Position numbers and translations under genes: made by a program. From Maricaulis salignorans (lineage in GTDB: Bacteria > Pseudomonadota > Alphaproteobacteria > Caulobacterales > Aquidulcibacteraceae): a DNA stretch of 52,265 nt. Each line of letters starts with the position of its first letter. Positions within the stretch are counted from its first letter, which is position 1. Below are positions 35,079 through 43,574 of the stretch, one piece after another. Where the stretch lies: contig CAMDDL010000016.1 of NCBI GenBank assembly GCA_945891505.1, forward strand, positions 1-52,265, read 5' to 3'. A model generated the notes under the pieces. It did not search any database. It saw only the letters and a program-made list of their open reading frames with translations, and had not been told where the DNA came from.

Positions 35079-35483
35079 ATGTTTGATTTCGTCTTTTACA
35101 TTTCTGCTGGGACACTCGCTTTCGGGGCTGGTCTTGGCATTAAAGGCATGCTTGATCCGATGTGGGCTGGACGACTTGTTCGTTTGCAGCCTGAGAATGG
35201 ACAGCCGGAGGGATATTCGGAGTTTCGCGCCACATTCGGCGGGATGTTTTTAGGCCTCCATTTGTCGGCCTTGGCTTTTATGGTTTTCTGGGGAAAAGAG
35301 GCTGGTATTGCGGCCTGTAGCATTTTGGCCGCTGGCTGGTTGTTCACTGCCTTAGGCCGCTATTTGTCCTACAGCATGGACTCCAACACCCAGCACAGCC
35401 ACGTCGTTCGATCTGTCGCGATTGAAGTAATTATCGGGCTTGCAATTGCGGTATGGCCGATCACGTCTGTCATGAAAATTTAG
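35079..35483 (+). CDS. DUF4345-like small membrane protein
   Basis: 134 residues, four hydrophobic segments at about residues 2-22, 50-70, 74-93 and 110-128. The loop YSEFRATFGGMFLGLHL matches the E-x-R-A-T/V-Y/F-GG motif of DUF4345 and related four-helix membrane proteins. The ATG at 35079 has CGAGG 8 bases upstream, whereas the open frame extends to 34953 with an implausible N-terminus. No function known. Divergent from the DUF1801 gene. Confidence 0.8.
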   Translation: MFDFVFYISAGTLAFGAGLGIKGMLDPMWAGRLVRLQPENGQPEGYSEFRATFGGMFLGLHLSALAFMVFWGKEAGIAACSILAAGWLFTALGRYLSYSMDSNTQHSHVVRSVAIEVIIGLAIAVWPITSVMKI

Positions 35484-35712
35484 GGCATTGGTTGCTTCAT
35501 CAGCCTGATAAGTACGGCTACCTAGACGTTAAATTTCAGAAACTTACCTCTTTGTAATTGGCAATTCGAGACAAGGATCCCTATGTCACCTCCATGGGGT
35601 CACGGGGGTGGCAAGTGCTTTTAGCCACGTGCTGAGGCAAGCAGCAAATCCCTTTTCGCCCAAGTGATAAGCGCAGCAGTATCTGCCGCGCCTCTTGGTA
35701 AAGGGTTATTGG

Positions 35713-36465
35713 ATGACGTATTTCGGTAAAACATTTGGTTTGGCAGTCGCCCTAGCCTTTGGGGCCGCCGCGGCCATAACGGGCCCTTCGTTTGCAGATC
35801 GGACGGCAACGGAAAATCAGCGTGCGCAAGAGGGAAAGCTTCTGCAAATGCCTGTGACCGATTTTCTGTTCAATTCGTCGATGATTAGCACCAGCAAAGT
35901 GGGTGAAGTGCTCAAGCAAGGCGACGTGATTGGCCGCTTTGATGTCCAAGTTACCCAAACAGCGCGATTAAAAGTCGACACAATTTCTCGTCGCGGCAGT
36001 TATCCAAAGTCTGTGCCCGCTGGGACAATTCTATTTCAAGTCCAATTGGATAATGGCGTGGGTTACTGCACCCCGTTACTGCCGGATCAAGGTGTTCGGC
36101 GCGCCCAGTGTTTCCGCGATATCAATAAGGATGGCACTTTTGATGCGGGCTACGTCACCGATTATATTGACCGTGGATTACGTATCTATGGTGCGCGCTT
36201 GCAAGGCCTGTCGCCTATTCCTCAAACGCCCTATGAAGTGACGCCCGGAGATTTGATCCCGTCAGAGCCGGCAGACGTGGTTTTGCGTAGCATCTTCGGC
36301 AATACCATCAAGTTTGATTGCAAACTCAACGGCGTCAAATTGAGCGAAAAGGAGTGCCAGATAGATGGTGATAATCCCTGCCGTATCTTGGGCCAAGCCT
36401 ATCTGTTTGAAATCCAGTCTGGCGGCATCAAGATTATTGCGCATGATGATCAGACTTCATCGTAA
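35713..36465 (+). CDS. Secreted protein with an EF-hand-like calcium loop
   Basis: 250 residues. Signal peptide of about 30 residues (FGLAVALAFGAAAAITG, then FADR). In the middle stands DINKDGTFDAGY, a Dx[N]xDGxxD loop of the EF-hand/dockerin kind that would bind Ca2+. The flanks have Cys pairs (YCTPL and QCFRD; FDCKLN, ECQID, PCRIL), so disulfides in the periplasm are likely. Start chosen at the ATG at 35713, 8 bases after AAAGGG. Family not recognised. It is followed 134 bases later by a cytochrome P450 gene in the same direction. Confidence 0.72.
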   Translation: MTYFGKTFGLAVALAFGAAAAITGPSFADRTATENQRAQEGKLLQMPVTDFLFNSSMISTSKVGEVLKQGDVIGRFDVQVTQTARLKVDTISRRGSYPKSVPAGTILFQVQLDNGVGYCTPLLPDQGVRRAQCFRDINKDGTFDAGYVTDYIDRGLRIYGARLQGLSPIPQTPYEVTPGDLIPSEPADVVLRSIFGNTIKFDCKLNGVKLSEKECQIDGDNPCRILGQAYLFEIQSGGIKIIAHDDQTSS

Positions 36466-36488
36466 GCGATACAGTGAGATCACCAGCA

Positions 36489-36520
36489 GGCGGGCATCGC
36501 ATCAAATATGTACGCCCGCC
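36489..36520. other. Hairpin between secreted-protein and P450 genes
   Basis: GGCGGGC (36489-36495) and GCCCGCC (36514-36520) make a perfect 7-bp GC stem with an 18-base loop, 23 bases after the stop of the preceding gene. No T-run follows. It could slow transcription between the two genes but is not a standard intrinsic terminator. Confidence 0.35.
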
Positions 36521-36599
36521 CTTGACCCTAGCGGGCAGACAGTCCCATCGTCCCGGTAACAAGGCCTACGCTGAAGAGGCTAAACGGGGAGCCTAAGTG

Positions 36600-37886
36600 A
36601 TGTCTGCAGACCCTATTTTGCCAGAAGAGCTGTCGCGTGCGGTCGTCAGTCCGAAGACCTATGCGGATCAGGCTGTGATGGATGCCACTTTTGCCAAGAT
36701 TCGGATGAATTATCCGTTAGCAAAAACCCAGATGTCAGATTTTGAGCCGTTCTGGTTTGTATCAAAGCACGCTGACATTCTGGAGATTAGTCGCCAGAAT
36801 GACCTGTTTTTAAGCGGCGAATTGCCAACGACGCTGACGACCAAGTCTGTGGATGAAAAGGTACGTAAGCAGACCGGCGGCTCTCCGCATCTGATCCGTA
36901 CCTTGGTGCAAATGGATGCGCCGGATCACCCAAAGTTCCGCATCATGACCCAAGCTTGGTTTATGCCGCAGAATTTGCGCAAGCTGGAAGACCAAATCCG
37001 CAAAATCGCCCGCATGTATGTCGATAAAATGGCTAGCATGGGGGGGCAATGCGACTTCTTGAATGACATCGCACTCTTTTTCCCGCTGCGTATCATCATG
37101 GAGATTTTGGGCGTGCCGGAGGTGGATGAGCCCCGCATGTTGAAGCTCACCCAGGAATTGTTTGGGGCGCAAGACCCAGAGATGAACCGGTCGGGTGGTG
37201 AGCTGCAGGACGAACAAGAAGCATTGGCAGACATTCAGGCCGTCCTGATGGATTTCTTTATGTATTTCAATCAGATCACAGAGGCGCGCCGGGCCAATCC
37301 CACCGAAGATGTTGCCACCGTGATTGCTAATGCAAAGATGGACGGGGAGCCGATTGGCGCGTTTGAGGCCGTTAGCTATTACACCATTATCGCTACCGCC
37401 GGCCATGACACAACCTCTTCGTCGACCGCAGCAGGCCTTTATGGCTTGATCCAAAATCCAGAGCAAATGGCAGCCGTTCAGAAAGATCTAAACCTGATCA
37501 ATGGCTTGGTGGATGAATCGATCCGTTGGGCGACGCCCGTTCGCCATTTCATGCGCTCTGCCACGGCAGATTACGACTTGCGCGGGCAGACGATTAAGAA
37601 GGGGGATTGGCTGATGCTGTCCTATCCTTCTGGCAATCGCGACGAGGAAGTATTTGACGACCCTTATAGCTTCCGGATTGATCGCACCCCGAACAAGCAT
37701 TTGGCCTTTGGCTATGGCGCGCATTTGTGTTTAGGACAGCATTTGGCCAAGCTAGAGATGCGGATCTTCTGGGAAGAACTCCTGCCGCGCCTCAAATCCG
37801 TCGAATTTGCAGGCGAACCCAAGCTTTCGGAAGCCAATTTTGTTGGCGGGCTTAAGAACCTGCCAATTCGCTATGTGATGGACTGA
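36600..37886 (+). CDS. Cytochrome P450
   Basis: 428 residues, soluble bacterial class I type. I-helix oxygen-binding AGHDTTSS, the ESIRW stretch of the K-helix ExxR motif, and the heme loop FGYGAHLCLGQHLAKLE with the iron ligand Cys377 are intact. The overall pattern (TLVQMDAPDHPKFR; FLSGELPTTL) is close to the steroid/terpenoid-hydroxylating bacterial families, but the substrate is unknown. GGGGAG lies 9 bases before the ATG at 36600; a GTG at 36597 is also in frame. No ferredoxin or reductase gene is adjacent, so its electron donors are elsewhere. The stop overlaps the next start by one base. Confidence 0.92.
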   Translation: MSADPILPEELSRAVVSPKTYADQAVMDATFAKIRMNYPLAKTQMSDFEPFWFVSKHADILEISRQNDLFLSGELPTTLTTKSVDEKVRKQTGGSPHLIRTLVQMDAPDHPKFRIMTQAWFMPQNLRKLEDQIRKIARMYVDKMASMGGQCDFLNDIALFFPLRIIMEILGVPEVDEPRMLKLTQELFGAQDPEMNRSGGELQDEQEALADIQAVLMDFFMYFNQITEARRANPTEDVATVIANAKMDGEPIGAFEAVSYYTIIATAGHDTTSSSTAAGLYGLIQNPEQMAAVQKDLNLINGLVDESIRWATPVRHFMRSATADYDLRGQTIKKGDWLMLSYPSGNRDEEVFDDPYSFRIDRTPNKHLAFGYGAHLCLGQHLAKLEMRIFWEELLPRLKSVEFAGEPKLSEANFVGGLKNLPIRYVMD

Positions 37887-38554
37887 TGATGCGTTTTGCA
37901 CCTTTTGCGATACTTCTTACCCTTGCGGCTGGGCCTGGAGCCCAAGCCCAAGAAACAACGCCCGCTGTTGCTCAGGCCCCTGTGCCAGAGGTGACGGTCA
38001 ATCTTGGACGAAAAGCGCCTGCGACGCCCTCGATTGCACCGTTGGAGACGAAGCAATTTGAGTTGCCTCAATCGTTTGACCCAAATGCGGCACCGGCCGC
38101 CCAAAGTGACGCGACACTGCCGGCTTTGCCTAGTCCGGCTGTGCCATCAGCACCAACCGCGCCGCGCGGTCCTCTGACGCCTGCTGAGATTGCGCGAGAG
38201 ATTGCGCCAAACTTTGACGTGTCGCGCGACTATACCCGCCTTGTACAATGTTATGGCACGGCTGATTTCATGGGCGCGATTACCCGCATCCAAGCCAGTC
38301 GACCTGGCGCGCCCAAGCAGGTGGTAGGCGTCGCGCGCGAAATCATGGCGCTGAGTGACGCTATGCAGCCGATGGTGTTGGCTGCGTCCACTGTACGCGG
38401 CGAACCCCGCTTTCGGTCCGACTATGACGCGTTTGCGCGCCAAGGCCAGCGTGAGCTAGCCGGGGCAAAAAATCCTAATGTCGTCATGCAACGCCGCCTT
38501 GCCACATTAGAGGCTTGCCGCCGCGATGTTACACGCTGGCGCAAAGAGGGTTAA
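37886..38554 (+). CDS. Secreted Pro/Ala-rich protein of unknown function
   Basis: 222 residues. Signal peptide of about 20 residues (PFAILLTLAAGPGAQA). Residues 25-95 are rich in Pro, Ala and Thr and probably unstructured. The C-terminal part has helices with three Cys (LVQCYGTADFMGAI and LEACRRDVTRW), possibly a disulfide-linked helical domain. The ATG at 37886 overlaps the P450 stop (TGATG), so it is translated from the same message and may be functionally tied to it. Family not recognised. Confidence 0.7.
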   Translation: MMRFAPFAILLTLAAGPGAQAQETTPAVAQAPVPEVTVNLGRKAPATPSIAPLETKQFELPQSFDPNAAPAAQSDATLPALPSPAVPSAPTAPRGPLTPAEIAREIAPNFDVSRDYTRLVQCYGTADFMGAITRIQASRPGAPKQVVGVAREIMALSDAMQPMVLAASTVRGEPRFRSDYDAFARQGQRELAGAKNPNVVMQRRLATLEACRRDVTRWRKEG

Positions 38555-38559
38555 ACGAC

Positions 38560-39423
38560 ATGTCAAACTGGGTCTTGGGTGTAATTGGTGGCTCTGGGCT
38601 GTATGATATTCCGGGCTTGTCAGGTGAATGGCGGACGATTGAGAGCCCTTGGGGCGAACCGTCTGATCAGATTTTTGATGCTGAACTGGATGGTCAACGC
38701 GTGGTGTTTCTGCCCCGCCATGGCCGTGGGCATCGTATTTCCCCGTCAGAACTCAATAGCCGCGCGAACATTGATGTTCTGAAGCGGGCAGGGGTGACTG
38801 ACATTTTGTCCATCTCGGCGGTGGGCTCGCTCAAGGAAGAATTCCCGCCAGGCCATTTTGTGGTGGTGGATCAATTCATCGACCGCACTTTTGCGCGGCC
38901 AAAAAGTTTCTTTGGTACTGGCCTTGTTGCCCATGTGTCGGTGGCCCATCCTATCTGCCCGCGTTTGGCAGGGCTTGCAGCTCAAGCGGCGCGCCGCTCT
39001 GGTGCCGAGGTGACCGAAGGCGGCACCTATTTGGTGATGGAGGGCCCGCAGTTTTCAACGCTCGCGGAAAGTAACCTTTACCGCTCGTGGGGTTGTTCGG
39101 TGATTGGCATGACCAATATGCCCGAAGCCAAGCTCGCCCGCGAAGCCGAATTGCCCTATGCGTCGGTCTGTATGGTGACAGATTATGATTGCTGGAACGA
39201 AGATCATGCAGCCGTGGAAGTTTCGGCGATTCTAGAGGTGATGCATGCCAACTCCACCAAAGCAAAAGCGATGGTGGCGGACTTTGCACGATCGCTTAAG
39301 TCGTTGGATCGGACACCGTCTCCGATTGATACGTGCTTGGATTTTGCGTTGATTACCTCCCCAGAAGCCCGCGACCCTGCGCTTCTGGCTAAGCTATCGG
39401 CGGTGGCAGGGCGGGTGCTGTAA
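38560..39423 (+). CDS. mtnP: S-methyl-5'-thioadenosine phosphorylase
   Basis: Splits methylthioadenosine with phosphate to adenine and methylthioribose-1-phosphate in methionine salvage. 287 residues of the trimeric PNP/MTAP fold. IGGSGLYDIPGL at the N-terminus, FLPRHGRGHRISPSELNSRAN (phosphate site), VMEGPQFSTLAES and IGMTNMPEAKLAREAE (purine and ribose contacts), and MVTDYDCW are the MTAP patterns. An AGAGGG-type site lies before the ATG at 38560, 5 bases after the preceding stop, so it closes the P450 operon. Its product adenine could feed the adenine deaminase at 5394. Confidence 0.93.
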   Translation: MSNWVLGVIGGSGLYDIPGLSGEWRTIESPWGEPSDQIFDAELDGQRVVFLPRHGRGHRISPSELNSRANIDVLKRAGVTDILSISAVGSLKEEFPPGHFVVVDQFIDRTFARPKSFFGTGLVAHVSVAHPICPRLAGLAAQAARRSGAEVTEGGTYLVMEGPQFSTLAESNLYRSWGCSVIGMTNMPEAKLAREAELPYASVCMVTDYDCWNEDHAAVEVSAILEVMHANSTKAKAMVADFARSLKSLDRTPSPIDTCLDFALITSPEARDPALLAKLSAVAGRVL

Positions 39424-39475
39424 GTCTTAGCCCAACCGCGCGAGAAGACTTTAACGCAAGAATTCAAAAGGCTTT

Positions 39476-40135
39476 TCAGCCTTTGGCTTGATCAAACAGA
39501 TCAAGTGTACGCGCCCAAGCGATATCTGCCTGTGTCGGGTCGAAATCATGCCCACGGTCTGAAAAGAAGCCGTGGCCAGCAGGATACATGTGGATCGGCA
39601 CTTGGGGATGGGCGACCCGTACTTCATTGACCAAGTTTAAGGGGATGCCGAGGTCGGCATCGCCATAATGTAGTTCAATCGGCACATTCGGGGTTTCGGC
39701 CAGAAACATATTGATCATCCGGCCATAGAAACCTGAGGCCGCGGTGACACCTGCACAGCGGCAAGCGGCCACCCATGCGACCGTGCCGCCCCAGCAAAAG
39801 CCGGTCACAAAAATGCGCGACTGGGTTTCGGCCAGCACGTCAATCGCGGCTTGGGTATCTGCCGTGACTTGGTCCCACGAAGTAGCACGCACGGCAGACA
39901 GGCCCTTTTGAATCCCGTCTTGATCATAAGGGGCTGTAAAGCCTGCTTCGATGCGGTCGAAATAGGCAGGCGCAATCACGTCAAAGCCATCCCCGGCAAA
40001 CCGGGCGCATAAGGTACGAATGTTCGCATTCAGGCCAAAAATCTCCTGCGCCACCACCAAGCCGCCCCGGCGTTGACTGCCAAGGGCAGGCTCAAACAGC
40101 GCGGGAATACCCGTTGAAAGATTGATCATGGGCAT
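39476..40135 (-). CDS. Dienelactone hydrolase family protein
   Basis: 219 residues, alpha/beta hydrolase. Catalytic Cys in VTGFCWGGTVAW, the Glu that activates it in VVAQEIFGLN, Asp in HYGDADLGIP and His in YPAGHGFFSD are all visible, as in carboxymethylenebutenolidase (ClcD-type). A wide range of esters is possible; a true role in chlorocatechol breakdown is not suggested by the neighbours. The ATG at 40135 is chosen because the open frame further upstream runs into the NUDIX gene. It starts 4 bases after the NUDIX stop, same operon. Confidence 0.9.
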   Translation of the reverse strand: MPMINLSTGIPALFEPALGSQRRGGLVVAQEIFGLNANIRTLCARFAGDGFDVIAPAYFDRIEAGFTAPYDQDGIQKGLSAVRATSWDQVTADTQAAIDVLAETQSRIFVTGFCWGGTVAWVAACRCAGVTAASGFYGRMINMFLAETPNVPIELHYGDADLGIPLNLVNEVRVAHPQVPIHMYPAGHGFFSDRGHDFDPTQADIAWARTLDLFDQAKG

Positions 40136-40139
40136 GAAA

Positions 40140-40907
40140 TTATCCCCGCATGGCTGTGTCGAGTTTTTCTTCGGTAATAGGATAGCCAAGGTCAGCGCGT
40201 ATCTTCAAAACGCCATCTTCGATCACCGGCTGGACAATCCCTTGCGGGCGAGCTGCCGCATCGGACAAGGCCTGCTCAACGGTTTTGGACAGGGCCAAGA
40301 GTTCGAGGTTGCGCGCGGTTGGGAATATGATCTTGCGGCGGCCGGCAGCTAGATCATCCAAAGCGGCTTGCGGTTTGATCCACACAAGGTCGACAGCTTC
40401 GCTACCATCTTGCACCCCGTCTTGGCCTGCCGGAACTGGTGTTAGATAAAAGCGTGTATCAAACCGCTTGTGCAGGGCAGGGGGTGGGATCCAGCGCGCG
40501 AAAGGGCGAAGCGCGCTGGTTGCTAGTTTCAGGCCATGGCCTCGCACCAAGGGCTGAAACAAAGTTGCATCGCGGTCTACACGCTTGCGCATATCGGTTA
40601 GGTCCAACGCTTTATCGCCAATAGGTTCGCCATTGCGGGTCGCGAGTAAGATGCCCGTTTCTTCATAGGCCTCCCGCAAGGCAGCTACACGTGCGGCGCG
40701 TTCTTCGGCGTCTAAGCCTTCTAGGCCCTCAGCTGCCTCTAGCCAGCCTTCATCAAAGTCAGCGGGGTCGACTTTCCCGCCGGGCCACACCATCGCGCCA
40801 CCGGCAAAGCCGATATTCGCGTGGCGCTCCACCATCATGACTTCCAGTCCGTCTGCGCCATCACGGACCAACAAAATTGTCGCAGCGGGGAATAAAGTGT
40901 CATCCAT
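40140..40907 (-). CDS. NUDIX hydrolase
   Basis: 255 residues. The Nudix box is split by a long insertion between GGK (43-45) and REAYEETG (78-85), as known from NUDIX proteins of the CoA-diphosphatase/NUDT7-19 type. The catalytic Glu are present in EAYEET. The GGxVWPGGK start and SSG-like C-terminal part fit that group, so a nucleoside-diphosphate derivative such as CoA is a guess. Operon with the dienelactone hydrolase gene; divergent from the alpha/beta hydrolase with 20 bases between the starts. Confidence 0.86.
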   Translation of the reverse strand: MDDTLFPAATILLVRDGADGLEVMMVERHANIGFAGGAMVWPGGKVDPADFDEGWLEAAEGLEGLDAEERAARVAALREAYEETGILLATRNGEPIGDKALDLTDMRKRVDRDATLFQPLVRGHGLKLATSALRPFARWIPPPALHKRFDTRFYLTPVPAGQDGVQDGSEAVDLVWIKPQAALDDLAAGRRKIIFPTARNLELLALSKTVEQALSDAAARPQGIVQPVIEDGVLKIRADLGYPITEEKLDTAMRG

Positions 40908-40927
40908 CTTCAGGTTTCCGTTTCGTC

Positions 40928-41743
40928 ATGACCTTGCAAACTGCACGGCGGCGTTCCACACGCTCTGTCATGAACGACGTTGTGACCCATGCCAAGCATC
41001 TTTTGAACCAATCCGGCCAGCCAAAGCGGCGGGCGGTTCCCCGTGTCAGCCCAATCCTGCATCAGGCCGACCACCTTATGGTCGGTGACGAAGGCGCGCA
41101 GATTGCCAGTTGGCATCTTTTAGGCCACAATTATGAGGCCCCGCCTGTTCTTTTGGTGCATGGGTGGGAAGATGACACCAGTCTGTGGTCGCCCCTTATC
41201 GATCTTCTGAAACAGCGTGGCCGCAGCATTGTTGCTTTTGATCTGCCGGGCCACGGCCACTCTGACGGGGATCGCTGCAGCTTGGAACTGGCGGCTGACG
41301 CCATCTTGGCTCTGCAGGCGCGCTTTGGGCCTTTTTCCGGCGCTGCAACCCATTCTTTTGGCGGGCCCGCCTTGGCAAAAGCTTTCCAACTGGGGCTAGA
41401 GCTCGCCCAAGTGGTGCTGATTGCCCCGCCCGTTGCCCAAGCACGCCAGTTTGAACGGGCATGGCGGCGCTATGGCGTCGAAGAGCCTATGATTGAAGCA
41501 GCTTTAGCGCTTGGCCATGAAGAAGGCCGTTTCTTTGACTTGGCAGCCGCTGCGCCAAGCATGAAGGCCGACGCCTTGTTTATTCATTCCCTCGATGACG
41601 AGCAATGCCCGGCTTCAGAAGGCAAGCGTGCAGCAGAAGCTTGGCCCGGGGCGCGTTTCTGGCCGGTTGATGGTCTCGGCCACCGCGCTTTGGTACAAGA
41701 TGACGAAGTGGTGTCGATGGCAGCTAGCTGGCTAGATAATTAA
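40928..41743 (+). CDS. Alpha/beta hydrolase
   Basis: 271 residues. HGWEDD is the oxyanion-hole loop, THSFGG the nucleophile elbow with Thr where the first Gly of GxSxG normally stands, SLDDEQCP the acid, and GLGHRALV the catalytic His. Esterase or thioesterase activity is likely. The ATG at 40928 lies 20 bases from the divergent NUDIX start; a second ATG at 40970 is possible. Its 3' end overlaps thrB by 4 bases on the opposite strand. Confidence 0.86.
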   Translation: MTLQTARRRSTRSVMNDVVTHAKHLLNQSGQPKRRAVPRVSPILHQADHLMVGDEGAQIASWHLLGHNYEAPPVLLVHGWEDDTSLWSPLIDLLKQRGRSIVAFDLPGHGHSDGDRCSLELAADAILALQARFGPFSGAATHSFGGPALAKAFQLGLELAQVVLIAPPVAQARQFERAWRRYGVEEPMIEAALALGHEEGRFFDLAAAAPSMKADALFIHSLDDEQCPASEGKRAAEAWPGARFWPVDGLGHRALVQDDEVVSMAASWLDN

Positions 41744-42705
41744 GGCGCGCCGTAGTCTGAAGCGTCCCGCGCGTTCCGATGGAAGGCAAGCCGGCCTGCA
41801 TAATCGCGTGGGTCTTTCTTGCGAACCAAGGCCCCGTCCATCGGCGTCATCCAATCGACTAAGCGGGTGAGGAAAAAGCGCAGCGCCGCACCGCGCGCGA
41901 GAAGGGGCAGGGCAGCGCGTTCTGCCGCGCTCAAGGGCCGCACACTCTCATAACCTGAAATCAGGGCGCGGCCTTTGATCATATCAAACTCCCGCCCATT
42001 GGCTTCAAAGCACCACGCATTCAGCATGACTGCGACATCATAAGCTAAAAAGTCATTGCAAGCGAAATAGAAGTCGATCAGGCCGCTAACCTCGTCACCC
42101 AAAAACAAGACATTGTCAGGAAACAAATCGGCATGGATGATGCCGCGCGGCAGATCCGTGGGCCAATCAGACTTAAAGCGTTCGAGGTCGCTTTGGATCG
42201 CAGCAGCAATACCGGGCTCTAGCGCTTCAGCATGGCGCGCCCGGCCTTTCCAAAGGTCCGCCCAATTATCTGGCCCCAAGTCATTCGGCCTCGACAAAGG
42301 AAAGCCTTCTAGTGCCTGATGTAATTGGGCCAGTGCGGCCCCCACGGCGCGCGCATGGCTGGCGGGCGGGCGCTTGGATGAGACACCATCTAAGAAGCTG
42401 CATAAGGCTGTGGGCTTGCCCCGGATCATCTGCACAACTTGGCCATCTTGCGTCCGAATGGGGCGGGCAGCGTTCAGGCCAGCATTCGCTGCTCGCTCTG
42501 TCAGTCCCAGATAAAACGGCAAATCCTCCAGCGCGACCGACTTCTCATAAATGGTCATGATGAAGCGGCCCTGGGCTACCTCTACCAAGAAGTTTGAGTT
42601 CTGAACGCCTTCGGCAATACCTTTGAAGTTTCGCAGGCCACTTAGCCCCCAACCCTGCAACAGGATCGCCAATTCTTCGTCGGTTGGTTCAGTATAGACA
42701 GCCAT
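41740..42705 (-). CDS. thrB: Homoserine kinase type II
   Basis: Phosphorylates homoserine for threonine synthesis. The 321-residue protein is of the APH/aminoglycoside-phosphotransferase fold, the alphaproteobacterial form of ThrB, not the GHMP type. GIAEGVQNSNFLVEV and FIMTIYEK form the ATP-binding part; GIIHADLFPDNVLF is the catalytic loop (HxDxxxxN) and LIDFYFACND the metal-binding Asp region. It is the second gene after the small gene at 42712, 6 bases apart. Confidence 0.93.
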   Translation of the reverse strand: MAVYTEPTDEELAILLQGWGLSGLRNFKGIAEGVQNSNFLVEVAQGRFIMTIYEKSVALEDLPFYLGLTERAANAGLNAARPIRTQDGQVVQMIRGKPTALCSFLDGVSSKRPPASHARAVGAALAQLHQALEGFPLSRPNDLGPDNWADLWKGRARHAEALEPGIAAAIQSDLERFKSDWPTDLPRGIIHADLFPDNVLFLGDEVSGLIDFYFACNDFLAYDVAVMLNAWCFEANGREFDMIKGRALISGYESVRPLSAAERAALPLLARGAALRFFLTRLVDWMTPMDGALVRKKDPRDYAGRLAFHRNARDASDYGAP

Positions 42706-42711
42706 GATTAA

Positions 42712-43119
42712 CTATCGCACCTTTGCCGACAGTCTTACAACCCAGCCGCCGCCTTGGGCCGGCATGGCACGCACGGCATGGCCATGCTTAATTGCATCGC
42801 GCAGCCGCCGACCGACGGGCTGAAACAAAGTCTCACCTCCACCAGGCGTCGGCGGATCAAATCGGAACCACAGTTTAACTTCTTCGTCGCGGCGTTGGTC
42901 GTGTAGCGCAGCTTCTACAAGCGCCAAAGCTTCAACCGAACCTTTGCCGTTTAAGTCAAAAACCTGAGAGACGTCCAGATTTTCGGTTGATAGAGCGTTA
43001 GCGTCATCGGGTTCGAAAAAAGGCAAGTTTATCAATCTCTGAGCAAAGTTGCTGAAGGAGTCATGAATCACGTGGGAGGGCGTGAACCACCTGTTTACGT
43101 AAAAGGTACTGAAATTCAT
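42712..43119 (-). CDS. Small protein, possibly a decayed Smr-like domain
   Basis: 135 residues from the ATG at 43119; a GTG at 43158 is also in frame and the start is uncertain. From residue about 55, the order DLNGKGSVEALALVEAAL, a beta strand KLWFRF, then GGGETLFQPVGRRLRDAI follows the Smr fold plan (DLHG, helix, GxGxGxL, helix), but the DLHG His is Asn and the glycine loop is altered. It may be a non-catalytic relative, or an unrelated domain. Co-oriented with thrB, 6 bases upstream of it. Confidence 0.5.
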   Translation of the reverse strand: MNFSTFYVNRWFTPSHVIHDSFSNFAQRLINLPFFEPDDANALSTENLDVSQVFDLNGKGSVEALALVEAALHDQRRDEEVKLWFRFDPPTPGGGETLFQPVGRRLRDAIKHGHAVRAMPAQGGGWVVRLSAKVR

Positions 43120-43253
43120 TTTATAGCAAGGTCTTGAGAAGATTCGATTCACTATCACCCGTCACATTGTCCCTGCGAGAGGTCAAAACGGCAGCTCGGT
43201 GAAAAAAGCACTTGGCCCAGAACGTGGTCAATATGGTTAGGGGAAAGACTAAA

Positions 43254-43535
43254 ATGGCTTATGATATGAGCAGCGCTTTAGAGGTCACAATGACCACGGA
43301 AGTTGAGACCAATGAAGCAAGCACCGATCTGTTTGCTTTGGGCCTGTCGCACGCAACGGGTGTTGGTGCCGACGTGGATTATGTCGAAGCGCACAAGTGG
43401 TTCAATATTGCTGCATTGCGCGGCGATAGCGAAGCCAAACAGCGTCGCCAAGAATTAACGGCGATGATGACTCAGGGCCAAGTTTCGGCTGCGCAGCGCG
43501 CCGCTCGCGAATGGCTTCAGCGCACCGCAAACTAA
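43254..43535 (+). CDS. Small Sel1-repeat protein
   Basis: 93 residues. One clear Sel1-type repeat: FALGLSHATGVGADVDYVEAHKWFNIAALRGDSEAKQRR, with the G-x-G-V and A-x-x-W-F-x-x-A-A pattern, then a helix TQGQVSAAQRAAREWL. Sel1-like proteins are adaptors in signalling or envelope processes. The ATG at 43254 is favoured by AGGGG 10 bases upstream. Single-repeat proteins of this size are common near regulated loci in alphaproteobacteria. It converges with the wza-type gene of the polysaccharide locus. Confidence 0.75.
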   Translation: MAYDMSSALEVTMTTEVETNEASTDLFALGLSHATGVGADVDYVEAHKWFNIAALRGDSEAKQRRQELTAMMTQGQVSAAQRAAREWLQRTAN

Positions 43536-43574
43536 TCTAGTTTCGTTGACAGACCGCTGATGCGGTTTGCGCGC

